The notes: generated by a model not told the origin, from the sequence alone. Positions 24,624 through 34,413 are shown, numbered from the stretch's first letter. The stretch: 64,000 bases of DNA from Treponema denticola (GCF_024400535.1 NZ_CP038800.1:1178001-1242000); one strand, 5' to 3'. Program-made: numbers and translations.

Positions 24624-26120
24624 ATGAATAAAAGAATAACTTGGATAAATACTATTATCTTTTTAGCTCTTTTGTTGGCTGCTATATTTTTTATGCCGCA
24701 AAGGGCTCCTGCAACATCGAATTCGGAATCCGATACAAATAACGCCGATGTAAATTTAAGATATCTTGAATCCGTGTACAAGCTTCTTCAAGAAAATTAT
24801 GTAGATGAAATAGATCCGTCTCTTTTATATAAGGGAGCTATGGAAGGGATGCTTAATTCTCTTCAAGACCCTTATACATCTTATATTTTTAGAGATACAA
24901 CGGTAGGTCATGATTTGGAGGATACTACAACCGGTGTTTTTGGAGGTATAGGTGTTCATATTACAAAAGCAAATGTGTCTACCCCTGAGCGTCCTGCCTA
25001 TGTCGAAGTTGCAAGCCCTATAGAAGGAACTCCTGGCTGGAGGGCAGGACTTCAACCGGGAGACTATATTATCGAAATAGACGGAGTAAAAACCGAAGAT
25101 ATTACCCAAGAAGATGTTTTAAATATGCTTCGTGGAAAAGAAGGTACTCAGGTTACAATAAAAGTTCTTAGAGGAAAAAACCTAAAGTTTGATCTTACGC
25201 TGACACGAGCCATAATTGAAGTTCCTACCATAAAGTATACAAAAATCGGAAAAGATATTGCCTATATCCGTTTGATAGAATTTAACCCTAATTCGGCAAA
25301 ACGCATAACCGAGGCTATAGAAAAATTACAAGAAGAAGGCTGTACAAAGCTGATCTTTGATTTAAAGAATAATCCCGGAGGTTTGATTACAAGCTCTATT
25401 GATGTAGCGAGTATATTTTTAGAATCTGGCGTAGTGGTTTCTACAAAGGGAAGAGCCCGCAACACAAGCGAAACTTATAATGTCCGCCGATTTGTAAAAA
25501 AACTTCCTAAAGATATGCCCATAGTTGTTCTCATAAATGAAGGCTCTGCAAGCGCTTCCGAAATTGTGGCAGGAGCCTTAAAGGATCATAAGAGAGCCTA
25601 TCTTGTAGGAACCCGCTCTTACGGCAAGGGCTTGGTGCAAAGCGTCGTTCAGCTTAGTGAAAAGGAGCTTGTGAAGCTTACAATAGCAAGATACTATTCT
25701 CCTAGCGGGGCAAATATAAATAAGCAGGGAATCCTTCCCGACTTGGAAGTTACAAGGCCTAGTTTTACACCTGATGAAGAAAAGAGCGTGCTTGAGCTTT
25801 TAAAGACTTCTAAGATTGCAAACTTTACAAGGGGCAAGCCTTCTATTTCAAAAAATAAAATGGTAGATTTTTCTAAAAAGCTTGGTAAAGAATACAATGT
25901 AAGACATGAGCTGATTTTAAGTCTTGTAAAAGTTGAATACTACCGCTCTCACGAAAGTCCCGTTATAGATGAAGATGATGAGCAGCTGCAGGCAGCAATA
26001 AATCTTTTAAGAACAAAGGATGTAAATGCTCTTTGTAAAACTACGAAGACTCTTTTTGAGATGCAGGAAGAAGAAAAAGCTCGAACTGAAGAAAAGGCAA
26101 AAACCGAAGATAAAAAATAA
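24624..26120 (+). CDS. ctpA: carboxy-terminal processing protease (S41 family)
   Basis: The 498-residue protein has an N-terminal membrane/signal segment (TIIFLALLLAAIFFMP), a tail-specific-protease helical part, a PDZ domain (about 105-195: GWRAGLQPGDYIIEIDGVKTEDIT) and the protease core. The catalytic Ser lies in INEGSASASEIVAGAL and the Lys in GTRSYGKGLVQS. It cleaves exported proteins from their C-termini in the periplasm. The C-terminal Glu/Lys-rich tail is variable. The stop overlaps the start of rsmE (TAATG). Confidence 0.96.
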   Translation: MNKRITWINTIIFLALLLAAIFFMPQRAPATSNSESDTNNADVNLRYLESVYKLLQENYVDEIDPSLLYKGAMEGMLNSLQDPYTSYIFRDTTVGHDLEDTTTGVFGGIGVHITKANVSTPERPAYVEVASPIEGTPGWRAGLQPGDYIIEIDGVKTEDITQEDVLNMLRGKEGTQVTIKVLRGKNLKFDLTLTRAIIEVPTIKYTKIGKDIAYIRLIEFNPNSAKRITEAIEKLQEEGCTKLIFDLKNNPGGLITSSIDVASIFLESGVVVSTKGRARNTSETYNVRRFVKKLPKDMPIVVLINEGSASASEIVAGALKDHKRAYLVGTRSYGKGLVQSVVQLSEKELVKLTIARYYSPSGANINKQGILPDLEVTRPSFTPDEEKSVLELLKTSKIANFTRGKPSISKNKMVDFSKKLGKEYNVRHELILSLVKVEYYRSHESPVIDEDDEQLQAAINLLRTKDVNALCKTTKTLFEMQEEEKARTEEKAKTEDKK

Positions 26121-26893
26121 TGAAGCAGCTGATTGTTTCCGCAGGGCCGGATAAGGATATAATCCGGCTCGATAAAAAAGATTATAACTATCTTGTTTCC
26201 GTGCGGAGAATTAAAGAAGGGCAGGTCTTAAAAGTTTCTTTAAATGGAGTTAAGCCTGCCTCGGCTGAAGTTTTTAAAATTAATACCGAAAAAAAATATA
26301 TAGAGCTTAAGCTTTTAAAGGAAGAAGTTGACTTAGATGCCGAACCTTATAAACCCCGTGCAGAAATTATTTTAATGCAATGGCTTATAAAGGGAAATCA
26401 CATGGATATTGCAGTGAGGCAGGCTGCAGAAGCCGGCTGTTCGCTCATTGTTCCTGTTTTGGGAGAATTCTCTGTTATAAAAAAAGGAAACATAAATCAA
26501 ACCGAAAGGCGCGAGCGTATTATCAGGGAGGCAAGACAGCAGTCAGGTTCCGTTGTAAATACCAAGATTCTTCCTGCCCAAGAATTGAAGGCGGCTTTGG
26601 ATTCGGTTTTGGAGTATACGTTAAACAGGAAAACCGCTTTTATAATGCTGAGCGAAAAAAAGGTAGGCTCATTTAGCTTTTTTGACTGCTTATCGGCCGA
26701 GACCGAGGTGATAGTGCTCGCTATAGGCTGCGAGGGCGGCATAGGTTCTAAAGAAATTGAATTTTTAAAAGAACATAAATTTGAAGAAGTGCATTTTAAT
26801 ACAAATGTGCTCCGTGCCGAAACGGCTGCAATTTATTCGATTGCGGCCGCTCAGGTTATAATGGAGGAAAAAGGTGGCTGTAAAAAGAATTAA
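26120..26893 (+). CDS. rsmE: 16S rRNA (uracil(1498)-N(3))-methyltransferase
   Basis: The 257-residue protein shows the RsmE pattern: an N-terminal PUA-like part (YNYLVSVRRIKEGQVLKVS), the WLIKGNHMDIAVRQAAEAGCSLIVPV segment, ERIIREARQQSGS, and the SPOUT knot with IGCEGGIGSKEIEFL and VLRAETAAIYSIAA. It methylates U1498 of 16S rRNA. Its ATG shares a base with the ctpA stop, and its own end overlaps the next gene by 20 bases. Confidence 0.96.
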   Translation: MKQLIVSAGPDKDIIRLDKKDYNYLVSVRRIKEGQVLKVSLNGVKPASAEVFKINTEKKYIELKLLKEEVDLDAEPYKPRAEIILMQWLIKGNHMDIAVRQAAEAGCSLIVPVLGEFSVIKKGNINQTERRERIIREARQQSGSVVNTKILPAQELKAALDSVLEYTLNRKTAFIMLSEKKVGSFSFFDCLSAETEVIVLAIGCEGGIGSKEIEFLKEHKFEEVHFNTNVLRAETAAIYSIAAAQVIMEEKGGCKKN

Positions 26894-27614
26894 TTTTTTA
26901 AATGTTCCGCTTGATGTTTTACATGAAGAAGATATAGAAGAAACCGTGATGTCTCTTTTAAATAAAGAAGGGCCGCAGCAGATTATCTTTATGACTCTGT
27001 GGGATGTTCTTAGAGCACGCCGCAACGGAGAGTTTAGAAATATGGTTGAAGAAGCGGCTCTTTGTTTACCGGTTTCAAAAAGCTTGATACGCGGTGCCCG
27101 CTTTTTAAAAAAAGATATTCCGGTAAGAAGACAGCAGTTTTCGGTAGTTATAGATTTTCTAAACGTAATAGATTCCCATTATAAAAGTCTCTATCTTTTC
27201 GGAGGCCGGCAGGAAAGTCTTCTTATCGCCGAAAAAAACGTTAGAAGCACATTTCCCGGGCTGCGCTTGGTTGGACGCTTTGCCGGTTACTATCATAAAT
27301 CGATGGAGCCCCATATTATTTCGGCTATTTCAAAGGCAGCTCCTTCCGTAGTCATTATAGGAAAGGGTGTCCCCGGCGGGAGAAAGTGGATTTACCGCAA
27401 TAAGGAGCATTTTAATTCCGGAATCTTTATCCGCTATGCAAACCTAATCGATATTTTTTCCAAATTTAAAAAACGCCCCTCCGAAAAACTTTTTAATTCC
27501 GGGTGGGATTTTATAATTCCCGTGCTTAAAAATCCTTTTAGAATATTTACTTTTTTCGGTTATATTTGGTATAATATTCTGCTCTTATTTTATAGACTGT
27601 TTAGAAAAGATTAG
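26874..27614 (+). CDS. WecG/TagA/CpsF-family glycosyltransferase (GT26)
   Basis: The 246-residue protein starts at GTG with GGAGG before it. The GT26 pattern is visible: INFLNVPLDVLHEEDIEETV, FMTLWDVLRARRNGEFRNMVEEAALCLPVSKSL, SLYLFGGRQESLLIAEKNVRSTFPGLRLVGRFAGYY, VVIIGKGVPGGRKWIYRN. Family members add N-acetylmannosamine-type sugars to lipid carriers at the inner face of the membrane; the C-terminal hydrophobic segment (FFGYIWYNILLLFYRLF) fits membrane contact. The exact sugar is unknown. It overlaps rsmE. Confidence 0.88.
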   Translation: MAVKRINFLNVPLDVLHEEDIEETVMSLLNKEGPQQIIFMTLWDVLRARRNGEFRNMVEEAALCLPVSKSLIRGARFLKKDIPVRRQQFSVVIDFLNVIDSHYKSLYLFGGRQESLLIAEKNVRSTFPGLRLVGRFAGYYHKSMEPHIISAISKAAPSVVIIGKGVPGGRKWIYRNKEHFNSGIFIRYANLIDIFSKFKKRPSEKLFNSGWDFIIPVLKNPFRIFTFFGYIWYNILLLFYRLFRKD

Positions 27615-27627
27615 ATAGGTAACCTTT

Positions 27628-28536
27628 ATGGAAAACTTTTTAATGAGTGTATCGATGTTTTTTTATAGGGTGCAGGATAAGGTCAGCATGACTATGTCTT
27701 TTTTTGTCATGGCGGCATGTATCATCGGCATTGTTCTTGTGCTCTTTTTTGCAAGTACAAAATTAAGAAAAATAAATGCTGTGCTTGCAATAGTATTGTC
27801 AACTGCCTTATCCTGTATTCTAATGATTCCGCTGATGACGGCATTTAATTCTTTTGTAAATAAAAAGGTAGTTAACGAGGTAACTGACAGTCAACTTGCC
27901 GAAATTGAGGCACGCAAAGCTCAGATAAAACTTCTTGCAGCAAATCAAGAATTAAAAGAAAAGGAAAAAGAAATTCTTGACAATAAAATAAACATGCAAA
28001 AACAATCAATCGAAATAAGCGGCTTAGAAAACAGTTTAAGAGTTTTACAAAATACTCAACTGAACATGCAAAGTTTTAAGGAAATATTGGAGCTTGGATT
28101 ATTGGAAGCAAATTTAAAACAGACCACCTTGTATCGAAAACAGTTAAGCAGTATTTCGACCGGAATGGGTTTAAAGGCCGATCAATACTATGATGAAGGG
28201 CTTGTCATTTTAAGCCACGATATCGATGCAAAATTCGGTGTCGATTTAAAAAAAATTAAAATTACCGTATCAAAGGATTTTCCGAATATTCTTTGGATAA
28301 AGGATATTCAGCCTAAATTTTTAGGAGCAAGTAAAAACAAGCATGTAAAAGAAGTTGCCGAAATAAGGCGGGTTGATATAAAAAACAATATTAAAACATA
28401 TAATATCTTAAACGGCCAATCCGAGGTAAAAAAGGCAAATCAATATGCAGATCTATGTGAACAAGAATACCAAACCCGTTTAAGTCAGGGCCTTGAAACG
28501 AATTTTATGAATGATGCCGTTTTAAAATTGGCCTAA
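27628..28536 (+). CDS. membrane protein with long coiled coil
   Basis: The 302-residue protein has two N-terminal membrane segments (about 20-42 and 49-70), then a coiled coil (about 85-145: AEIEARKAQIKLLAANQELKEKEKEIL...) and a C-terminal globular domain. No family recognised. The reading frame stays open for 73 codons beyond its TAA and includes the small gene at 28609, so that gene may be a detached tail. Confidence 0.72.
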   Translation: MENFLMSVSMFFYRVQDKVSMTMSFFVMAACIIGIVLVLFFASTKLRKINAVLAIVLSTALSCILMIPLMTAFNSFVNKKVVNEVTDSQLAEIEARKAQIKLLAANQELKEKEKEILDNKINMQKQSIEISGLENSLRVLQNTQLNMQSFKEILELGLLEANLKQTTLYRKQLSSISTGMGLKADQYYDEGLVILSHDIDAKFGVDLKKIKITVSKDFPNILWIKDIQPKFLGASKNKHVKEVAEIRRVDIKNNIKTYNILNGQSEVKKANQYADLCEQEYQTRLSQGLETNFMNDAVLKLA

Positions 28537-28608
28537 AATTTTATAAAACTTATTTTAAGCCCTTTAAAAAAAGAAATCAGGTTTGATTCCGGCCTTGGCG
28601 GAGATACT

Positions 28609-28755
28609 ATGTCATTGGAAGAGTATATAGAAACCGAATTAAAAGAAATACAAGCAAAACGCTTAGAACTTGAAGATAGCAATCAAACCCTTGATGCCGA
28701 AACTCAAACAAAAGAAAAAGAACTTGAAAATTTAAAATCGAAAATAGGTGACTGA
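28609..28755 (+). CDS. small coiled-coil protein (48 residues)
   Basis: ATG at 28609 has GGAG six bases upstream. The product (SLEEYIETELKEIQAKRLEL..., Glu/Lys-rich heptads) is wholly helical and acidic. It is in the same frame as the preceding membrane protein, separated by one TAA, so either a small partner or a former C-terminal extension. Confidence 0.5.
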   Translation: MSLEEYIETELKEIQAKRLELEDSNQTLDAETQTKEKELENLKSKIGD

Positions 28756-28853
28756 AATCTAGGGATCGGCGAAACTTTGTAATTATTGAGAACAGCTAGA
28801 TTATGCCTTGACATATGCTTTTTAAGGAGGTAAAATACAATCAAGGGTAGAGC

Positions 28854-29126
28854 ATGACAGAATCTTCAGGCCGTTTCGAATGGGATAACGAAAAAAACAA
28901 TATAAATATAAAAAAGCACGGTATTGATTTATCGGATATACCTGAAATCACAAAAGAACAATGGGAAAAAGGTCATTTTAAAAATCAATCGGCTTTATCG
29001 GTTTCAATAGATATTGATAATGCTTCATGGTTAAAAAAAATAGGAAGCTCTGCAAACGAATATACGGTAAACAGAATTTTGAGATGGGCCAGACAAAACG
29101 GCTATCCGGTTGCAGTACAAGGTTGA
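28854..29126 (+). CDS. BrnT-BrnA in-frame fusion remnant
   Basis: Residues 7-25 (GRFEWDNEKNNINIKKHGI) are the start of a BrnT-type toxin; residues 32-90 (ITKEQWEKGHFKNQS...SVSIDIDNASWLKKIGSSANEYTVNRILRWARQNG) are a BrnA-type ribbon-helix-helix antitoxin. The toxin body between them is missing. An in-frame deletion between the two genes of a BrnT/BrnA operon would give this; the result keeps an antitoxin domain and no toxin. Whether it still binds DNA or other toxins is unknown. Confidence 0.75.
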   Translation: MTESSGRFEWDNEKNNINIKKHGIDLSDIPEITKEQWEKGHFKNQSALSVSIDIDNASWLKKIGSSANEYTVNRILRWARQNGYPVAVQG

Positions 29127-29201
29127 AATTCGGGTATACTTTACAATTTCTCCTCTTTTCCTTAAAATAAGGCTGATTTTAATCTAACTTAGGAAGACCT
29201 T

Positions 29202-32200
29202 ATGAGCACTCTTATTCACGGCTTTGAAATTATAAGCAAAAATCCTTTACCCGAATTTAATGCCGTAGGCATTTATGCAAGGCATAAAAAGACGGGACTT
29301 GAACTTTATCACATTTTAAACGATGACGATGAAAATTTTTTTTCATATAATTTTATGACGAGCTCTCCCACTTCGACGGGGGTAGCTCATATTATCGAGC
29401 ACACGGTTTTATGCGGCTCTAAAAACTATCCGCTTAAAGACCCCTTTATGGTTTTGGCAAAGCAGAGCGTTAATACCTTTTTAAATGCCATGACCTATCC
29501 CGATAAGACAGTCTATCCTGCAAGCTCCTTGGTTGAGGCCGATTATTTTAACCTTATGTCGGTTTACGGAGATGCTGTCTTCTTTCCCAATCTTGACGAA
29601 TGGGCTTTTAAGCAGGAAGGACACCGCTTTGAACTGGATGAAAACGGAAAGATGAGCGTTCAGGGAGTTGTCTTAAACGAGATGAGAGCTAATTATTCCG
29701 ACTTTGACGGGGTAATGTATGATTGGGCAGCAGCTTCTATTTGCCAGGGAAGCATCTATGCCAAGGATTCGGGCGGCTCTCCCTTGGAGATTCCCGATTT
29801 AACTTATGAAGAATATAAGGCCTTTCACAAAAAATACTATCATCCCGTAAACTGCCGAATTTTTTTAATGGGAAATATTCCGACCGAAAAGCAGATGAAA
29901 TTTTTAGAAGAAAAATTTCTTTCTAAATTTGAAGCTGCCGAAAAGCCTCCCTTTGTGCCGCCGATTGAGCCCTATGCCGAGCCCCGCTTCTTTTCGGTAC
30001 CAGCCCCCGCCGGCGGTCCAGCCCCGGCCGGTGATACTGCTTCCGCCGAGGAGATGACTAAGGATTCCGTAATGCTTAACTGGCTCCTCCCCGAAACTTC
30101 GGATACCGAAAAACTTATGCAGGCCTATCTTATAGGAGAGGTTTTAATCGGGCACAGCGGAGCCTGCTTAAATAAGGTTTTATTGGAATCGGGAATAGGG
30201 GAAGACCTTTATCCTTATAACGGCATAGGAAAGAGCCTTAGAAATATCACCCTCACAATAGGAATGAAGGGAATTAAAAAGGAAACGCATGAGGATTTTA
30301 AAAAGCTGATTCTTAGTGCTCTTGAAGAGCTTGTAAAAAAAGGAATCGACCCTAAAGAGATTGAAACGGCTGTTCATTCCATAGATTTTAGCAACAGAGA
30401 AATAAGAAGAAACTACGGGCCCTTCGGCATTAACCTGATGGAGCGTGCTATGGCAGGCTGGACATACGGGGTAAGTCCCGAAAAAACTCTTCAATACACT
30501 CCCGTTTTTGAAAAGGTAAAAAAAGACCTTGCCTCCGATAAGAGGTACATCGAAAAACTGATTGAAAAGTATTTAATAAAGAATAAACATCATGCCCTTG
30601 TAAGAGTTTACCCCGATGCGGATTTTTGTAAACGCTTGGACGAAAGTCTGGAAAAAAGGGCTGAAAATTTTAATGCAGGTTTAACTGAGGATGCTCGCAG
30701 GGCCATGCTCAAAGAGCAGGAGAAGATGAACGAGTTTAAACAAAAAAGCGATTCCCCTGAAATGCTTGCTCTTATTCCTCATCTTTCAAAGAAAGACCTG
30801 CCTCCTCTTCCTCCTCCGATAGATGAAGAAATCGCCTTTATCGGAAATGTTCCCCTTGTTATGCATGAGCAGCCTACAAACGGGATAGGTTATTTTCAAT
30901 TAGCCTTTCCTGTAGACGGTTTAAGCGAAGAAGATTATAAATATCTGCCCCTTCTTTCAAGTTGTCTTACAGGCATGGGAACTGAAAACCTTGTATGGAG
31001 CGAGGTTTCTTCCAGGCTTGCAAATTTACTTGGAGGCTTTTCGGCAAGTGCCGGCGTTTTTACGGCAAACAAAAATCTTTCTTTATATAAAAATGCGGAT
31101 AAGATAAGGCTCTCCGATATAGCCGGAAGGGATTGGCTTTTTATTTCGGGAAAGGTACTCGGCGAATTGATTCCTGAAGCTGTCTGCTTTGTCTTGCAGT
31201 TTTTAAACGAAATTTCTTTTGACGATAAAAAACGCTTAAACGATTTGGTAACCCAGAGGAAAAACGATTTTGAAAGTCTCCTCGCTCTTGACGGAAACAG
31301 CCTCGCTCTTCTTAGGGCCAGTGCACCCCTGTCCGAAAAAAATGCACGGAGGGAGATGCTTTCGGGATTAAGTCAGCTTAAATTTTTGAGGGAGCTTTAT
31401 TTAAAAGTTAGGGAAGATAATTCTAAAAAAGCCGACTCCGAAAACGCTGATTTAGAATTGAATAAATTATCAAACAAATTAAGTGCCGTATATAAATCGA
31501 TTATAAAATCAGGTTTGATTATTGAAGTTACCGGTACAAAAGAAAATCTGGCTGCTTTAAAAACAGCCTTTGAAAAAAACTTAAAAGGCTTTAAGGCTCC
31601 CGATAAAACCGATAAGATTGTCTTTGAAAATCCCTTTAAATTTAAGCCTTCTGAAAAAAAGAGGTTGGAGCTTATTCCGGCTTCTCTTCAAGTAGGTTTT
31701 GCAGTTTCGGTTTTTAAGGCGGCAGCTTTCGGTTCAAAGGAGCAAGCCTCACAGTTAATCCTGTGTAAATGGCTTTCAAGCGGCCCGATGTGGGAAAAGA
31801 TAAGAAGCATAGGAGGAGCCTACGGTGCCTTTACCGTTCCTATGTCCTTGGAAGAACTTTTAGTCTTTGTTTCCTACAGGGATCCGAACCCGATAAATTC
31901 TCTTTCCGAATTTTTAAACTCGATAGACGAGACATTTACCCAAGACTTTTCGGAAGAGATGATAGAAAAGCTTATTACGGGAAGATACAGCAAGGAGATT
32001 ATCCCGATGACTCCTGCAGGACGAGGGGCGGCAGCTTTTAGGGATCTTCTTTCGGGTATTTCATATTCCGAAAAAAAAGAAGTCGTTGAAAAGATGCTGG
32101 AAACTACGGCTGAGGATTTGCGTAATTGTGCAAAAAAATTATCGGTTCAAAGGGATTCCCTTTCTTCCGTAGTCTTGGCTTCCGATTCGGCTCTTTCTCA

Positions 32201-32255
32201 AAAGGAAACGATAAAAGAACTTTATCCCGAGCCCCTTCTTTCGGAGAGGGTTTGA
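29202..32255 (+). CDS. M16C (presequence/pitrilysin-type) zinc metalloprotease
   Basis: This 1017-residue protein has the inverted zinc motif HIIEH in GVAHIIEHTVLCGSKNYPLKDPF near residue 66, followed by the LNAMTYPDKTVYPASS and VLNEMRANYSD segments typical of the PreP/M16C group. Full length and the four-domain clam-shell layout fit. A Pro/Ala-rich insert (PAPAGGPAPAGD) lies near residue 270. It would degrade peptides; no signal peptide is seen, so it is probably cytoplasmic. T. denticola relatives of this family are expected from genome surveys. Confidence 0.95.
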   Translation: MSTLIHGFEIISKNPLPEFNAVGIYARHKKTGLELYHILNDDDENFFSYNFMTSSPTSTGVAHIIEHTVLCGSKNYPLKDPFMVLAKQSVNTFLNAMTYPDKTVYPASSLVEADYFNLMSVYGDAVFFPNLDEWAFKQEGHRFELDENGKMSVQGVVLNEMRANYSDFDGVMYDWAAASICQGSIYAKDSGGSPLEIPDLTYEEYKAFHKKYYHPVNCRIFLMGNIPTEKQMKFLEEKFLSKFEAAEKPPFVPPIEPYAEPRFFSVPAPAGGPAPAGDTASAEEMTKDSVMLNWLLPETSDTEKLMQAYLIGEVLIGHSGACLNKVLLESGIGEDLYPYNGIGKSLRNITLTIGMKGIKKETHEDFKKLILSALEELVKKGIDPKEIETAVHSIDFSNREIRRNYGPFGINLMERAMAGWTYGVSPEKTLQYTPVFEKVKKDLASDKRYIEKLIEKYLIKNKHHALVRVYPDADFCKRLDESLEKRAENFNAGLTEDARRAMLKEQEKMNEFKQKSDSPEMLALIPHLSKKDLPPLPPPIDEEIAFIGNVPLVMHEQPTNGIGYFQLAFPVDGLSEEDYKYLPLLSSCLTGMGTENLVWSEVSSRLANLLGGFSASAGVFTANKNLSLYKNADKIRLSDIAGRDWLFISGKVLGELIPEAVCFVLQFLNEISFDDKKRLNDLVTQRKNDFESLLALDGNSLALLRASAPLSEKNARREMLSGLSQLKFLRELYLKVREDNSKKADSENADLELNKLSNKLSAVYKSIIKSGLIIEVTGTKENLAALKTAFEKNLKGFKAPDKTDKIVFENPFKFKPSEKKRLELIPASLQVGFAVSVFKAAAFGSKEQASQLILCKWLSSGPMWEKIRSIGGAYGAFTVPMSLEELLVFVSYRDPNPINSLSEFLNSIDETFTQDFSEEMIEKLITGRYSKEIIPMTPAGRGAAAFRDLLSGISYSEKKEVVEKMLETTAEDLRNCAKKLSVQRDSLSSVVLASDSALSQKETIKELYPEPLLSERV

Positions 32256-32287
32256 GGAAGTTTAAACATGGCTTTAAGGAATTTTAA

Positions 32288-32824
32288 ATGGGTATTTTAA
32301 AAGCAGCTTCAGGCAAAAAAAATCTCCGCCCCTGTGTTATAGGGATTGATCCGGGTTTGGCAAATACGGGCTATGGAATTATAAGTTTTTCAAATAACCG
32401 CTTTGAGTGTATAGAATACGGCTCAATAAGTACCGAACCTAATTTATGCCAAGGGATGAGGCTTTTAAAAATTTTCGATAGGGTTTCGGCTCTTATTGAA
32501 AAATACAGGCCTAAGGAGGCCGGAATCGAAACCTTATATTTTGCAAAAAATGCAACGAGTGCAATGTCCGTTTCGGAAGCCCGCGGCGTGGTTCTTTTGG
32601 CTCTGGCTCAAGGGGGGGTGAGGGTAGGAGAGTATGCTCCCAATTCCATTAAAAAAGCCGTAACGGGTATTGCTCATGCCGAAAAAAGGCAGGTACAGGA
32701 AGCCGTAAAATTGATTTTAGGTCTAAAGGAAATTCCTAGACCTGACCATGCGGCCGATGCCTTGGCTGCTGCCATTACAAAAATAAATTTAGGAGATGTA
32801 GGGGAGGTACGGGCTTATGTTTAA
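32288..32824 (+). CDS. ruvC: crossover junction endodeoxyribonuclease RuvC
   Basis: The 178-residue protein has the RuvC active-site residues: Asp in VIGIDPGLANTGYG, Glu in AGIETLYFAKNATSAM, Asp residues in RPDHAADALAAAI. It resolves Holliday junctions. The end overlaps ruvA by 8 bases, the classical ruvCA order without ruvB here. Confidence 0.97.
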   Translation: MGILKAASGKKNLRPCVIGIDPGLANTGYGIISFSNNRFECIEYGSISTEPNLCQGMRLLKIFDRVSALIEKYRPKEAGIETLYFAKNATSAMSVSEARGVVLLALAQGGVRVGEYAPNSIKKAVTGIAHAEKRQVQEAVKLILGLKEIPRPDHAADALAAAITKINLGDVGEVRAYV

Positions 32825-33422
32825 CAGCATTTCAGGAATTTTAAGCGGAAAAACAACCGATTCCGTCTATGTTGAAAATTCAGGTATTGAGTGGGAAATC
32901 TTTGTTTCGGCCTTGGCTCTCGATGCCTTAGGCTCTGTCGGAAAAGAGGTAAAGGTTTATACATGGCTCTATCACAGGGAAGACCAGATGAGGCTTTTCG
33001 GTTTTCCCAATCAGGCAGAACGCTCCTTGTTTTTGGATCTTACAAAGGTTGAGGGGGTAGGGCCCCGTCAAGCCTTAAAGATAATGTCGGGGCTTAATTC
33101 CTCATCCCTTGAAAAAGCCTTGGAGGAAGGCGACCTTGACACCCTTCAAAAAGCTCCCGGAGTTGGCAAAAAGACTGCCCAAAAAATGATTCTTGCCTTA
33201 AAAGGAAAACTTACCAATCTAAACGAGGTTTCCTCAAAGGGGCAGGCTTCCGTTTCTTGCGAATATGAAGACATCGTTACGGCTTTAACCGAAATGGGCT
33301 TTGAACGAAAATCCGTAATCTTCCAAGTCGAAAAAATAGCCGAAGAAATGAAGGCCGCAGGTTCCGATCCTCTTAAAAACGAAGAAGAACTTTTTAGACG
33401 CTCAATCGTAGCTTTGAGTTGA
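32817..33422 (+). CDS. ruvA: Holliday junction branch migration protein RuvA
   Basis: The 201-residue protein has the N-terminal OB fold (FNSISGILSGKTTDSVYVENSGIEWEIFVS), the two helix-hairpin-helix motifs (LTKVEGVGPRQALKIMSGL and LQKAPGVGKKTAQKMILAL) and the C-terminal RuvB-binding domain (DIVTALTEMGFERKSV). It binds four-way junctions and loads RuvB. Confidence 0.97.
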   Translation: MFNSISGILSGKTTDSVYVENSGIEWEIFVSALALDALGSVGKEVKVYTWLYHREDQMRLFGFPNQAERSLFLDLTKVEGVGPRQALKIMSGLNSSSLEKALEEGDLDTLQKAPGVGKKTAQKMILALKGKLTNLNEVSSKGQASVSCEYEDIVTALTEMGFERKSVIFQVEKIAEEMKAAGSDPLKNEEELFRRSIVALS

Positions 33423-33477
33423 AAAAGACAATAGTTTTATAGTGTTGCTAAGGCTTTTAAAATCCTTTAATATATGG

Positions 33478-33483
33478 TATAAT
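33478..33483 (+). promoter_or_regulatory. -10 box (TATGGTATAAT) of the Rpn gene
   Basis: TATAAT preceded by TATGG, 21 bases before the ATG; the AAAATCCTTTAA sequence upstream is shared with the PIN gene promoter. Confidence 0.6.
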
Positions 33484-33504
33484 AAAATTATCTAAGGGGG
33501 CGTT

Positions 33505-34413
33505 ATGAGTACTTTAAATAGAAAATATAAAGATTCAGTATTCGTTGACCTTTTCAGTGAAGATGAAAAGGCAAAAGAAAACTTTTTATCGCTTTATAAT
33601 GCCTTGCACGGCACAAATCTACAACTGTCTTGCCCTGTAGAAAATATAAGGCTTGACAATGTTATGTACATGAACATAATAAATGATGTTTCCTGCCTTG
33701 TAGACAATAAGATTATTGTTCTTGCCGAACACCAATCCACTATAAACGAGAATATGCCTTTGCGTTTTTTAGAATACATAGCAAGGCTCTATGAAAAGTT
33801 GCAAGCACCTACTGACAGATATTTAAAAAAATTATCTAAAATACCTACACCGGAATTCTATGTTTTTTACAATGGTAAGGAAGACTATCCTGAAAATACA
33901 ACATTAAAGCTATCTGATGCGTTCATCACAAAACCTGAACAAGTGCTGCTGGAATTAACAGTGCAGGTTTTAAACATCAATACTGGTAAGGCAAACAAAA
34001 TCCTAACAACCTGCAAGCCGCTTGAAGAATACAGCCTCTTTGTTGAAGAGGTAAGAAATCAAACACAACTCGACCCAGAAAACGGCTTTACCAATGCGGT
34101 AAAGATATGTATAGAAAAAGACATCTTAAAAGAATATTTACAGAGAAAATCACGGGAGGTAATCAATATGTTAGTAGCCGAATACGATTATGATACGGAT
34201 ATTGCAGTACAAAGAGAAGAAAGTCTAAGGATTGGCATACAACAAGGAATACAACAAGGTTTTTCCGATGGGGCGTACCAAAAAGCCATCGAAACAGCAA
34301 GGAATTTATTCCGCTTAGGACTGTCAATTGAGAATATAGCAGAAGCTACAGGCCTTGCCAAAGAAGAAATCGAAAGTATTTGTGAAACTACCGCCATCCG
34401 CGCGACGCAGTAG
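33505..34413 (+). CDS. Rpn-family recombination-promoting nuclease/putative transposase (TIGR01784-like)
   Basis: The 302-residue protein is intact: DSVFVDLFSEDEKAKENFLSLYNAL start, IINDVSCLVDNKIIVLAEHQSTINENMPLRFLEYIARLYEKL (nuclease core with the Asp and Glu-x-Gln residues of PD-(D/E)XK proteins), FYVFYNGKEDYPE, and a C-terminal EYDYDTDIAVQREE/GIQQGIQQGFSDGAYQ repeat-like tail. The family promotes recombination and was first flagged in T. denticola. The last nine codons (TTAIRATQ) are encoded by remains of a palindromic element, so the natural end may have been altered. Broken relatives lie at 10460-11167 and 34449-34544. Confidence 0.9.
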   Translation: MSTLNRKYKDSVFVDLFSEDEKAKENFLSLYNALHGTNLQLSCPVENIRLDNVMYMNIINDVSCLVDNKIIVLAEHQSTINENMPLRFLEYIARLYEKLQAPTDRYLKKLSKIPTPEFYVFYNGKEDYPENTTLKLSDAFITKPEQVLLELTVQVLNINTGKANKILTTCKPLEEYSLFVEEVRNQTQLDPENGFTNAVKICIEKDILKEYLQRKSREVINMLVAEYDYDTDIAVQREESLRIGIQQGIQQGFSDGAYQKAIETARNLFRLGLSIENIAEATGLAKEEIESICETTAIRATQ

